The notes under the pieces are model-generated. The model did no database searches. It was not told where the DNA came from and saw only the letters and a list, made by a program, of their open reading frames with translations. The position numbers and the translations under genes are program-made. Of a stretch of 64,000 nt of DNA, positions 33,853 to 42,900 are shown piece by piece; position 1 is the first letter of the stretch; the number at the start of each line of letters is the position of its first letter. The DNA is taken from the NCBI GenBank assembly GCA_041394945.1, contig JAWKHH010000004.1, positions 124,001 through 188,000 of the forward strand, given 5' to 3'. This DNA is from Bryobacteraceae bacterium (GTDB taxonomy: Bacteria > Acidobacteriota > Terriglobia > Bryobacterales > Bryobacteraceae).

Positions 33853-36317
33853 TTGAGAGGATCGGAGGGCTTGAGGCCGGCGATAAGGAACATCGCGAGG
33901 GGCTTGGTGACGAACACCGCCACCGCCGCTCCCATCGTCACTCCCGCGCCGGCGATCCAGGCCGTGTCCTGCACCACGAGCCCAACAACATCGCGCCGCT
34001 GCGCCCCGAGCGCCATTCGCACGCCGATTTCACGTACGCGGCGCGCCACGCCGTACGCCAGGACGCCGTACAAACCCACCGAAGCCAAGACGAGCCCCAT
34101 GAGTCCGATGGCGCCCATGAGCCCGGCGCCGATCTGGCTCGGCAGCATGGCGATGCCCATCGCACGGCTCATCGGTCTCACCTCGACCGCCGCGGAACGG
34201 TCGAGCGCCGAAAGAACGCCGCGGACGTCGTTGACGATTGACTCGGGCGCCGCCGTCCGGATCAGCAATTCGATGCGGAAGCGCCGGTCTCCGTCGCGCA
34301 CGACGTAGGGCTCGTACGACGCTGCTTTGTCGTCTTCGCCGATGGTCATGAACTTGGAGTTCGCGCACACGCCGGCCACCGTCATTCGCGAGTCGCCGCC
34401 GAAGTCCAGGACGCGCCCGACTACGGCGACCGTGCCCCAAACGCGCTCAGCGAACGCGCGGTTGACGATGATCGCACGGGCGCCGGCGTGTTCGTCGCCG
34501 GGCTCGAACTCCCGCCCGGCGAGGATGGGGATTCCGGCGGCGCGGAAATAGTCCGGCGTCACGTAGTTGTGAACCCGCTGGACCCGGTGCTTCTTCGGAT
34601 CGCCGGCGACGGAAAACGTCCCGCCGCGGGTCTCCTGATCCTGGAACGGGACCACAGCCGCGGCGGCGGCTCTTTCCACACCCGGTATCGCCCGCACGGC
34701 CGCCAGGGCCTCGGCATGCGTTTGCGTGAGGCGCGCATCGGTGGCGTAGCGCTCGGGCACCACGCGCATGTTCGCGTAGACCAGCCGGTCCACGTCGAAG
34801 CCCGGACTCATCGACGACGAACGCGCCAGGTTGCGGAGAAACAGCACCGCGACGGCGAGCACAACGAACGTCACGGCGACCTGTCCGCCGACCATTGCCG
34901 ATCGCAGCCGCGCGCCCGATCCGGTCTCGCGCGAGCCATGAATGGCGCCCGCCCAGCGCGCGGCCTTGAGCGCCGGAAGAAGTCCCGCCACGATCGCGCA
35001 GGCGACAGCCACCGCGGCGGCGTAGACGAGCAGCCTCCAGTCCGGCTCGACGCGGACATAGACCGGCGCCGGAAGCGGCAGCCGCAGTTGATTGAGCATC
35101 CTCGTGAGGACGAGATTCAGACTGATGCCCGCGGCGGTGGCGATGGCGGCGAGCAGCAGGGACTCGGCCAGTAGCTGCCGCACGAGCCGGCTTCGTCCGG
35201 CGCCGAGACTGAGCCGGACGGCGAGTTCCTGCCTCCGCGCCGAAGCACGCGCCAGCAGCAGGCTCGCCACGTTGATGCAGGCAATCAGCAGCACGAGGTC
35301 AACCGCGGCCATCAGCATGGCGAAGAACACGGCCACGGTTCCGATGCTGTTGCTCTTGATGCGCTGAATGCTGGTGAGTCCGTTGACGCGGATATCGGCG
35401 GCGCGTTTGTAGCCGCCGGGCAAGGCGCGGTCGAGCCGCGCAGCCACGGCGCGTGTTTGTTCCCTGGCGGCGGCATGGCTGACGCCTTCCGGAAGGCGGC
35501 CGTACAGCTCGATCCGCATCGTTTCGTTCGTGAGCGGCAGGTAAAGATCCGGCTCGAAGCCGAAGCCGGTGAGGCAGCGGTGGCCTTCGGGCAGGATGCC
35601 GGCGATCGTGTGCGCGCGGCCGTCGATGGTGAGGATGCGGGAAAGCGCGGCCGGGTCTCCGCCGAGTCGGCTCCGCCAGAAGCGATGCGTGATCACGGCG
35701 GCGTCGCGGTCACCCGGAACGATGCCGCGGCCGGCCGCCACCGGCACGCCGAGCACCTCGAAGAAGTCTCCGGTCACGAGAAAGGTTTGCAGCCGCAGAC
35801 TCGCGTCGCCCGCGTTCCAGTTTGCCTCGCCATGGTGGTATCCGGCCAGGCCGTCGTAGACGCCGGATTCCCGCAGGTACCGGACTTCTTCGGGAGAAGC
35901 GTGACTGTTGCCGCCGACGCGGATGTGGGCTATGCGCGCCGGGTCGCGGACCGAGGGTTCGCTAAACAGAAACTCCGCGGCGAGGCTGAACATCGCCGTG
36001 TTGAGGCCGATGCCCAGTGCGAGCGAGGCGACGGCGGTGACCGTGAACGCCTTGTCGCGGACCAGGGCGCGGGCGCCGTAGCGGAGGTCCCGGGCGAGAT
36101 CCTCGATCCAGCCGAGCCGCCAGGCGTCGCGCGATTCCTCAATGGCCGCGGCGGCGCTGCCGATCTCTCGAGCGGCCTGCGCGGCCGCTTCGCGGGGCGG
36201 CCGTCCGGCGGCTTCGAGCTCCGCGGCCCGCTCCTCGCGATGGAAGCGGATTTCTTCGGCCGCGTCGTCGCCGGGGTTTCCGGCGAGGCGTGCGGCGAGC
36301 TTGCGAAACCATTCCAT
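33744..36317 (-). CDS. ADOP-type MacB/FtsX ABC permease
   Basis: This 857-residue protein has an N-terminal cytoplasmic segment (FHREERAAELEAAGRPPREA, residues about 25-44) followed by DLRYGARALVRDKAFTVTAV, the hallmark of the acidobacterial duplicated-permease family. Two FtsX membrane modules follow, with helices around 90-115, 330-440 and 740-850 and large MacB-type extracytoplasmic domains between them. There is no ATPase domain, so an ABC partner must act in trans. It is 9 nt downstream of the PadR gene, the standard pairing for this group. Its 3' end overlaps the convergent sulfatase tail by 109 nt. Confidence 0.92.
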   Translation of the reverse strand: MEWFRKLAARLAGNPGDDAAEEIRFHREERAAELEAAGRPPREAAAQAAREIGSAAAAIEESRDAWRLGWIEDLARDLRYGARALVRDKAFTVTAVASLALGIGLNTAMFSLAAEFLFSEPSVRDPARIAHIRVGGNSHASPEEVRYLRESGVYDGLAGYHHGEANWNAGDASLRLQTFLVTGDFFEVLGVPVAAGRGIVPGDRDAAVITHRFWRSRLGGDPAALSRILTIDGRAHTIAGILPEGHRCLTGFGFEPDLYLPLTNETMRIELYGRLPEGVSHAAAREQTRAVAARLDRALPGGYKRAADIRVNGLTSIQRIKSNSIGTVAVFFAMLMAAVDLVLLIACINVASLLLARASARRQELAVRLSLGAGRSRLVRQLLAESLLLAAIATAAGISLNLVLTRMLNQLRLPLPAPVYVRVEPDWRLLVYAAAVAVACAIVAGLLPALKAARWAGAIHGSRETGSGARLRSAMVGGQVAVTFVVLAVAVLFLRNLARSSSMSPGFDVDRLVYANMRVVPERYATDARLTQTHAEALAAVRAIPGVERAAAAAVVPFQDQETRGGTFSVAGDPKKHRVQRVHNYVTPDYFRAAGIPILAGREFEPGDEHAGARAIIVNRAFAERVWGTVAVVGRVLDFGGDSRMTVAGVCANSKFMTIGEDDKAASYEPYVVRDGDRRFRIELLIRTAAPESIVNDVRGVLSALDRSAAVEVRPMSRAMGIAMLPSQIGAGLMGAIGLMGLVLASVGLYGVLAYGVARRVREIGVRMALGAQRRDVVGLVVQDTAWIAGAGVTMGAAVAVFVTKPLAMFLIAGLKPSDPLNYAIVACVLGAVAVAAAVAPSLRAVSVNPTDALRSE

Positions 36318-36326
36318 CGCTTTTCC

Positions 36327-36662
36327 TCAGGCGTTCTTCATGACCAGTTGAATGCCGCGCACCAGACGTTCGAACTCGCGGCTTTCCTCTTCGAGTTGCT
36401 TCCGTCCAGCGGGCGTGAGTTTGTAGAAACGCGCCTTGCGGTTGGTTTCCGACACGCCCCACGACGCGGTGAGCCAGCCTTTGGCAAGCATGCGGTTGAG
36501 GGCCGGGTACAGCGACCCCTCCTCCACCGCCAGGGCGTCGGCGGAAACGTCCTTGATGCGGCGTGCGATGGCGTAGCCGTGCATCGGCCCGCCGGCGAGC
36601 GCTCGCAGCACGAGCATGTAGAGCGTGCCTGGGAGAAATTCGGGGTTGGTGGACGGCGGCAT
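36327..36662 (-). CDS. PadR-family transcriptional repressor
   Basis: This 111-residue protein starts at ATG 36662. The winged helix has LPGTLYMLVLRALAGGPMHG, then VEEGSLYPALNRMLAKGW and the wing FYKLTPAGRKQL. PadR proteins of this subgroup repress the permease gene that follows until a toxic compound releases them. It lies five bases downstream of a 34-bp palindrome, so it is very likely autoregulated. Confidence 0.93.
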   Translation of the reverse strand: MPPSTNPEFLPGTLYMLVLRALAGGPMHGYAIARRIKDVSADALAVEEGSLYPALNRMLAKGWLTASWGVSETNRKARFYKLTPAGRKQLEEESREFERLVRGIQLVMKNA

Positions 36663-36667
36663 CGATT

Positions 36668-36701
36668 CCCTTGTCTGAACTATATATAGTCTGGACAAGG
36701 G
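36668..36701. promoter_or_regulatory. 34-bp palindromic PadR operator
   Basis: The sequence CCCTTGTC-N3-ACTATATATAGT-N3-GACAAGGG is symmetric except for the two 3-base spacers. The core ACTATATATAGT resembles known PadR sites. It overlaps the probable promoter of the PadR/permease operon and lies 34 bp before the divergent phosphatase start, so it could control both. Confidence 0.72.
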
Positions 36702-36734
36702 AAGAAGTCAAGAGCAGTCCGATACACTGAGGTT

Positions 36735-37643
36735 GTGACGCGAAGACGATGGTTTCAAGCGCTGACGGCCGGCCTGGCCGGCAGGATCGGTGGCGCGGCC
36801 GAGGATCGCGATCTGGGTGTCGTCCATGCGGGCAATCCGGTGCGCGCGGTGGCGTTCGGCGATTTCGGCTACGACGGGCACGATTCCGGGCAGCGGAAAG
36901 TGGCCGAGGCGATCGAGCGCCGGCACCGGGAGACCCGGTTCCATTTCGGCCTCACGCTCGGCGACAACTTCTACCCGCGTGGCGTAAAGAGCGTCCACGA
37001 TCCGAAATGGAAGGAGATCTGGGAGGCCGACTACGGCAAACTGCGGATTCCTTTCTACGCCACGCTCGGCAATCACGACTACATGGGAAACGAGCAGGCG
37101 CAGGTGGAGTACACGGCGCGGAGCGAGTCGTGGAAGATGCCATTCCGGTACTACACCTTCGCGGCCGGTCCGGTTCGTTTCTTCGCGCTCGATACCGACG
37201 AGGGAACGGCCAAGCACTGGTTTTTTCAATCCGCGTGGTCAGACCGGCAGGCCGAATGGCTGGACGAACAACTGGCGAAACACGCGGCCGCGCGATGGAA
37301 GATCGTCTACGGACACCACCCGATTTTTTCGGATGGGCATCACGGCGATGAAAAGAGGCTACAAAAGAAGCTCCTGCCGATTCTCGAAAAACACAAGGTG
37401 GATTTGTATCTATGCGGCCATGAGCATGACTTGCAGCACCACGAATCGAACGGGATCGATTTCGTCATCGCCGGAGGCGGCGGCAAGGACACCCGATCGG
37501 TGGCTGCGCGACGGGCGCGCTACGCCGAGGGACGGCATGGATTCCTGGAGATCAAGGCGACCGAAGCCCTGGTGGAGGCGCGGCTCACCGCTCTCGACGG
37601 ATCGCTACTGCACGGAGTGAAACGGGAAAAGGCGGGATCCTAA
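36735..37643 (+). CDS. Metallophosphoesterase, purple-acid-phosphatase-like, exported
   Basis: This 302-residue protein starts at GTG 36735 with a twin-arginine leader (TRRRWFQALTAGLAG). All five metallophosphoesterase blocks are present: AFGDFGYDGHD, LTLGDNFYPRG, LGNHDYMGN, VYGHHPIFSDGHHG and LCGHEHDLQHH. The GDFG and GDNFY wording fits the tartrate-resistant acid phosphatase (PAP) type with a binuclear metal centre. It would free phosphate outside the cytoplasm. Its end overlaps the PilZ gene by 4 nt. Confidence 0.92.
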   Translation: MTRRRWFQALTAGLAGRIGGAAEDRDLGVVHAGNPVRAVAFGDFGYDGHDSGQRKVAEAIERRHRETRFHFGLTLGDNFYPRGVKSVHDPKWKEIWEADYGKLRIPFYATLGNHDYMGNEQAQVEYTARSESWKMPFRYYTFAAGPVRFFALDTDEGTAKHWFFQSAWSDRQAEWLDEQLAKHAAARWKIVYGHHPIFSDGHHGDEKRLQKKLLPILEKHKVDLYLCGHEHDLQHHESNGIDFVIAGGGGKDTRSVAARRARYAEGRHGFLEIKATEALVEARLTALDGSLLHGVKREKAGS

Positions 37644-37981
37644 CCGCGGTCGCGGACGAACTCGTAGCGTTCGAGCGTCGCGGCCACGTTGAACGGGCGC
37701 TCTTGCGGCTGCGCGCTGCGGCCGCCGCGCGGTTCGGTCCGGATGATTGTACCGACGCAGTGGAGACGCGTGCCGCGTGGATCGCGGCCCGTGGGCAGCG
37801 TCAGGAAGTACTCCAGTGGATCACCGACGGCGAGCTGGGATTCCGTGCTGAACAACACTCCTCCGGAACTGACGTTCCTGGTTTCTGAAGTCTTGCCCAG
37901 CGGCGACGACCCGGAACGGACGAGTTCAATTGGGAGGCGCAACTCGAAGCGTTGATTCCGGCGCTGATCGGTTTGGAGCAT
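37640..37981 (-). CDS. PilZ-domain c-di-GMP receptor
   Basis: This single-domain protein has 113 residues from ATG 37981. The c-di-GMP motifs are both present: RxxxR at R7-R11 (DQRRNQRFELRLP) and NxSxGG in TRNVSSGGVLF. It should bind cyclic-di-GMP and relay it by protein contact. There is no output domain. Confidence 0.88.
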   Translation of the reverse strand: MLQTDQRRNQRFELRLPIELVRSGSSPLGKTSETRNVSSGGVLFSTESQLAVGDPLEYFLTLPTGRDPRGTRLHCVGTIIRTEPRGGRSAQPQERPFNVAATLERYEFVRDRG

Positions 37982-37993
37982 TCTATTCACAAC

Positions 37994-38020
37994 TCTATAA
38001 CTTAAGCGGCAACAGGTCAA
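37994..38020 (-). promoter_or_regulatory. Candidate sigma70 promoter for the PilZ gene
   Basis: On the minus strand TTGACC (38020-38015) and TATAGA (37999-37994) are spaced by 15 bases and lie just upstream of the PilZ ATG at 37981. The spacing is short, so this is a weak call. Confidence 0.3.
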
Positions 38021-38095
38021 TAGATGCGAGTATGGAACTTGAACCCCAAGTTCTGGTACCCGAGGCCCTTATAGCCACAAGTGGGGGCATCGGTT

Positions 38096-38257
38096 TCACT
38101 TTATTTCCTCAACGTGTTTGAGGGTAAAAAGAATACACCCGTTCGAGGTTACCTCCTTCGTGGCCTGGACACGCAGCAGCATCCAGGACTCGCGATGGTC
38201 CGACCACACCCGGGCGAGGCGGTTCATGTGTTCGATGGCAGGCGATTCGTCGTACAT
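38096..38257 (-). CDS. Small hypothetical protein (53 aa)
   Basis: The frame begins ATG 38257 with GGTGGAG five bases before it, a good ribosome site. It encodes a charged, probably helical peptide (MYDESPAIEHMNRLARVW, then DHRESWMLLRVQA). I recognise no family. A longer frame to 38392 has no support upstream of this site. Confidence 0.42.
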   Translation of the reverse strand: MYDESPAIEHMNRLARVWSDHRESWMLLRVQATKEVTSNGCILFTLKHVEEIK

Positions 38258-38427
38258 GCTGACTCCACCGTCTTCCCGGAGCGACCCGCGCGAGCAAACC
38301 CGATCCCAGGAATCCCATGAAATTACAGGCACTTTTCTTTTTTGCCTCCGCGCAATTGCGCTTCCTTGCCGGGTGAGCGGAGGCGCGCCCACCGCACGGA
38401 GGCTATCATGGAGGGGAGTTTGCCCGC
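38258..38427. other. Intergenic region without identified features
   Basis: I see no gene, repeat or RNA here. The last 20 bases hold a GGAGGGGA-like purine stretch (GGAGGGGAG) that may serve as the ribosome site of the PGPGW gene at 38428. Confidence 0.4.
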
Positions 38428-38664
38428 ATGATACGAAAAGGGCTGAGGATCGCCGGAGGAATCGGACTCGTGCTGCTGGGCGTGGCAGGTCTGCTGCTGC
38501 CCATTATGCCCGGATGGGTGTTCCTGATTCCCGGCCTCGTGATCCTGGCCGACTACTTCCCGCCGATACGGCGCCTGGTCGACTGGGCCAAGGCCAAAGC
38601 GACCGGCAACAGCGGTGTTACGGGCGGCGCCGGCGACGCAAACCGAACACCAGGGAATGGGTAG
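38428..38664 (+). CDS. PGPGW-family small membrane protein
   Basis: This 78-residue protein has a hydrophobic hairpin (about 8-44) containing the signature LLPIMPGWVFLIPGLVIL of the PGPGW putative transmembrane family, then a short basic cytoplasmic tail. Function unknown. Confidence 0.83.
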   Translation: MIRKGLRIAGGIGLVLLGVAGLLLPIMPGWVFLIPGLVILADYFPPIRRLVDWAKAKATGNSGVTGGAGDANRTPGNG

Positions 38665-38728
38665 AGACGCCCGGACGCCCGAAGATATAGCCAGTCGAAA
38701 TCTCCCGCAAGTGATTCCAACGAAAGGC

Positions 38729-38756
38729 TTGACTCGCGGGCCCGTTTCAGTACAAT
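38729..38756 (+). promoter_or_regulatory. Sigma70-type promoter of the merR-like gene
   Basis: TTGACT (38729-38734) and TACAAT (38751-38756) are separated by 16 bp, 39 bp before the start codon at 38796. MerR-regulated promoters usually have a longer spacer of 19-20 bp, so this looks like an ordinary constitutive promoter. Confidence 0.6.
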
Positions 38757-38795
38757 TGGTGATCGAGGGGCCGTCGGAAACGCGCCGCAGCGATT

Positions 38796-39305
38796 ATGTT
38801 CAAAACAAAAAAAAGCCGTCCTGAACCGAGGGAAGGGGAAACGTCCTGGTCGTCGAGCGAGGTCGCGAAGCTTGGCGGTGTGAGCCTCCGGCAATTGCAA
38901 TGGTGGGATGAACAGAAGGTCGTCTCGCCGCGCCACGAAGGGCATCGCCGCGTCTATTCGGCCGCGGAGGTGGTTGAGATCGCGGTGATCGCTGAGCTGA
39001 GGCGGAAGGGCTTTTCTCTCCAGAAGATCCGGCGGGTGGTGCGGTACCTGCAACGGGAGATGGGCAAGCGTCTGGACGAAGTGCTCACAGGCGGCTCCGA
39101 GATGCACCTGCTCACCGACGGCAAGACGATCCATCTCGAAGACAGCGAGCGGCGCGTGATCGACGTGCTGAAGGCGGCCAAGCAGGCGATGTTCCTCGTG
39201 AGCGTGAGCGATCAGGCCCGCCGCGTGACGCAGTTGCAGCGAAAGCCGGCCAAGCGCGAGACGGGACTGCAGGGCGTGCGGCGTTTGAAGACGGCCGCCA
39301 ACTAG
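38796..39305 (+). CDS. MerR-family transcriptional regulator
   Basis: This 169-residue protein has the MerR winged helix at about 19-90: SSSEVAKLGGVSLRQLQWWD, then HRRVYSAAEVVEIAVIAEL and GFSLQKIRRVVRYLQ. The C-terminal part (about 90-169) has no cysteine metal-binding loop, so it is not a metal sensor of the MerR/CueR type. It is a chromosomal regulator of unknown effector, common in Acidobacteriota. Confidence 0.9.
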   Translation: MFKTKKSRPEPREGETSWSSSEVAKLGGVSLRQLQWWDEQKVVSPRHEGHRRVYSAAEVVEIAVIAELRRKGFSLQKIRRVVRYLQREMGKRLDEVLTGGSEMHLLTDGKTIHLEDSERRVIDVLKAAKQAMFLVSVSDQARRVTQLQRKPAKRETGLQGVRRLKTAAN

Positions 39306-39372
39306 CCGGCACGGGGCGGGGCGCCCTCGGGGCCGGAAGAAATTCGTCCCCCCACCTCCGTTGCGCCAGCGA
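39305..39372 (+). repeat. 68-bp palindromic intergenic repeat, copy B
   Basis: This is the second copy of the element at 990-1057, in the same orientation. The left block GCCGGCACGGGGCGGGGCGC is nearly identical to copy A; the centre is diverged and the right arm CTCCGTTGCGCCAGCGA has two changes from copy A that weaken the terminal inverted repeat. It begins on the last base of the merR-like stop codon and lies upstream of a DinB gene. Confidence 0.7.
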
Positions 39373-39403
39373 TCCGGCCATCCGTTCGTGCTATCAAGAA
39401 GGG

Positions 39404-39934
39404 ATGAAAACCTACCCTTCCCCCCTCCGTTTACTAGTGTTTCCAATCCTCGCCGGATCCCTGCTCGCGCAAGGCCCGGATATGAAGACTCTCATGGGCG
39501 GCGCGCAGGCCCTGCAGGCGCAAGTCGCCGGTGTGATCGTAAAGTCCGCCGAGAAGATGCCGGAGGAGAACTTCGCGTTCAAACCGACTCCGGACGTCCG
39601 GTCCTTCGGCGCCATCCTCGGGCACATCGCCGACGCCCAGTACACGTTCTGTTCGGCGGTGAGCGGTGAGAAGAATCCGGCCCTGGGAATCGAAAAGTCG
39701 AAAACATCGAAAGCGGACCTGACGCAGGCGCTCAAGGACGCCTTCGCCTTCTGCCAGAAAGCGTACGCGATTTCCGATTCCGACGCCGGGGGAACCGTCA
39801 AGTTCTTCGGCGGAGAGCGCACCAAGCTGAACGTGCTCTCGTTCAACACGAGCCACAACTTCGAGCACTACGGGAACCTGGTCACCTACATGCGCATGAA
39901 GGGCCTCGTACCGCCCTCGAGCGAACGTCGCTAG
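39404..39934 (+). CDS. Secreted DinB-family protein
   Basis: This 176-residue protein has a signal peptide ending near GSLLAQGPD. The DinB core is KMPEENFAFKPTPDVRSFG, then ILGHIADAQYTFCSAV and the C-terminal NTSHNFEHYGNLVTYMRMKG, which provide the three metal-binding histidines (one in GHIAD, two in SHNFEH). This exported DinB subgroup is expanded in Acidobacteriota; function unknown. Confidence 0.9.
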   Translation: MKTYPSPLRLLVFPILAGSLLAQGPDMKTLMGGAQALQAQVAGVIVKSAEKMPEENFAFKPTPDVRSFGAILGHIADAQYTFCSAVSGEKNPALGIEKSKTSKADLTQALKDAFAFCQKAYAISDSDAGGTVKFFGGERTKLNVLSFNTSHNFEHYGNLVTYMRMKGLVPPSSERR

Positions 39935-39951
39935 CCGCATCCCCCGCTTGC

Positions 39952-42900
39952 CTACGGAAGCCCGCGGAGCTCGATGAGATCGTGCAGCCGGCCCTGGGGC
40001 TTCCTCCCAACCCGCTGCTGCTCGTAGGGTCCGCAGACGCAGCGGTAATCGCAAATGTCGCAATGATCCTGGTTCGGGGCCGCCGGAAGGAACCCTTTCT
40101 CGATCGCGGCCTCGATCAGGTCCAGCGCCTGCGCGATGCGCTGGCGGGCGGTGTCGCTGAACGGGATTTCGAGTTCGCGGTATCCGCCGCGTTGCGTGCA
40201 ATAGTAGAGCCGCCCGCGATCCACCGGGCGGCTCAATTTCTTTTCGGCCGCCAGGGAGTAGAGCAGCGGCTGGAGAACGGCGCCGCCGCCGACATAGGCG
40301 GGCGGCTTCTCCGGCTGGCGGCCGGTCTTATGATCGGTGACGCGGAGCGCCCCGCCGGCGGCCGGCTCCTCGATCAGGTCAATGGCGCCCCGCAGTTTCA
40401 CACGGTCGGCCACCACCAGATCTTCGAACTCGAGTTCGGTGTGGAGCGGCCGCCACTCGGAATCGTTGATGGCCGCCTGGCGTAGCCAGCCCCGAAGATC
40501 CCCGCGCAGGTCGTCCACTTCGCTGCGCCACACGCGGGCGATGGCCGGGGCGAGTTGCTCCTCATAGCGCGCCGCCGTGGTCTCGAGGATGCCCTCGGCC
40601 AGCCCGATGGCCTCGTCGAGCCGCGCGCGGTTGAGCGGCGTCCAACCGCGCTGGCGCATTTCGTCGAACAGGTCTTTCTGGACTTCGTGGAACAGCGCCC
40701 CACGGGTCAGCGGGTCCATCTGTTCGAGCGGTTCGGACTCCTCGCGCCGCCGCAGCCGATGGATCGCGTACAGGAGGAACTTGTAGGGGCAGGCGGCGTA
40801 TTGCTGCAGCGCTGTGGCCGAGTAGGCCGCCTCCTTCAGCCGCCTGGAGTCGAGCGCCTGCCGCGTGGTTTCGTCTGGATCGACGATTCCGTCGGCGTCG
40901 GACCAGCGATGGCTCCAGCGCTTCCATCGCCCGCGGAGCGAGCGTGCGAGGTGGGCGTTTGCCTCCACGAGGTAGCTCGCCGTTCCGCGCGCCTCGCCTT
41001 CCGGCAGGGCGAGCACGCGGTCGAGCGTGGCGAGATCGTATTCCGCGCTGTCGATGGCGTCGGCCGGGTCCTTCGGCGCGGGCCATCCCAGCTGGGAGGG
41101 AGCCGCTGCGGCCAGCCGCTTTTCGAACTCGCGCAGATCGGGCAGGCGGCCCTCGGCGGCGCGAAGCACTTCCAGCGCGTAGAAAGATGGCACGCGCGGG
41201 CGGGACTGTGCGACATCGATGCGTGGATAGGACGCCACCAGCCGCGAGCCGGCCGCGGCGGCGGCGCGCAACAGCAGGCGCTCTTCGGCCACGCGCGTAT
41301 CCTGCACGTCGAGCCCCGGCGACAGGGCGGTGCGGTAGACGTCGAGCAGCAGCGGATCCTCCTGGGCTCGGCGCGGAAACAGGCCCTCCGCCAGGCCCGG
41401 CAGGTACACCACGTCGAAATGGCGTCCACGCGCCTGCTCCACCGGGGCGACGAAGACGCGGCCGTAGCGCCGCACCGGTGGGTCGTTGCGCAGAAACCGC
41501 AGCCGTTCGCGCAGCACCCCAAATACCTCGATCAGCTCCACCGGGCCGACCGTCGCCATGGGCCGCAGCTCCCGAAGCACGGCGACTACCGATTCGGGCG
41601 ACTTCAGCGCGGTCTCTGCGAGCGCGGTGAGGCGATCGATCCAGGCCTCCCACGTCCACGCCGCGGCGCCGAGCTCGCCGAGGATATCAACCAGCGGCAG
41701 CGCGAATCCGCGGAGCCGACGCAATTGGGAGCCGCGCCTCTCGAGCCGTTCGCGGGCGGCGTCGTCCTCGGCGGCCACTTCGCGGATCTGCAGGGCGATC
41801 TCGCTGTCGAGCCCGTCGAGCCGGCGAGCCCAGCGTTCGCGTCCGCCCACGACCGAGGCGTCCACGAGGAGGCGTTCCCAGGCGGCGGGCGCGGCGAAGG
41901 ACCGTTCCGGTTCCGGTTCCGCCTCCGCGGCGATTGGATCGGCGCGTTCAAACTCGGCCAGCACTTCGTCCTGTACGGCGACGCGATAGCGCTGGCGCCG
42001 CTCGGGGGCGCCAGCGGCGTCGAGCGGCGGCGCCTGCGCGAGTGACAGATACTCGGCGAAACGCGATGCGGCGCAATCTTCCATCGCGCATTGCAGCAGG
42101 GCGAGAAAGGCTCGGCCGGAGGCGTCCGGGCGCGCGGTGCCGCGATGGAACCAGGCCGGGATCCCGGCGCGGCGCAGCGCCTCTTCGACGAGCGGCTGAT
42201 AGCGTTCCGGCGAACGGAGCAGGATCGCCATCTGATCGAATGCGAAACCGCGTCCGGCGGCGCGGAGGATGCGGCGGGCGATCTCCACGCATTCGAGGCT
42301 GTCGCCGGCGGCGGAGAACATATCGAGCGTCGAATCGGCGGCGCCCCCGGCGGCGGTGACCGGGCCAAACAACTGCCGGCGGGCGCGCCCGAGGGTGGTG
42401 CCCGAGATGTCGGCGATCTCCTCGGGATCGTTCCTCAGAATCTCCCGCCACGCGGCGATGCTTTCGTGATCGGATTCGAGAGCCGCCACGAAAACCGCCG
42501 GCGACGCGCCGATGAGCCGGGCGATGAACTGCCGGCGCAGAGAACCGCGCAAAGGCGCGTCGAGCACCAGGAGCGGCAGGCCGAGATAGCGGTGCGACTC
42601 CACCGAAGCGGCGGCGCGAAACACCTCCGCCAAGTCCGCCAGTGACTGCTGTCGCAACTGGTCGCCCCAGGCCGCGTGGAGCCGGGCGAGATCGGCCACC
42701 GGGCCGGCGGCGCCTTCCGGGCGGACCTGCTCGATTCGAAGCTCAGAAATGGTTCGCGCGAGGCAGCCGACGAAGCCGGGCGTGGCGGCCACCGGCTCGA
42801 AGTAGGCGAGCTGCCCGGCGCGATGCAGGCCGTGCGCCACGCGGGCGGCCAGTGCCTCCTGGCTGAGGCCGCTCATGGGAGTGAGCCCTTCGGCGGCAAG

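Noticed and set aside
37982..38427. CRISPR or tandem repeat in the AT-richer spacer
   Set aside because: No sequence is repeated at regular spacing; only a small hairpin at the end of the short frame is seen.
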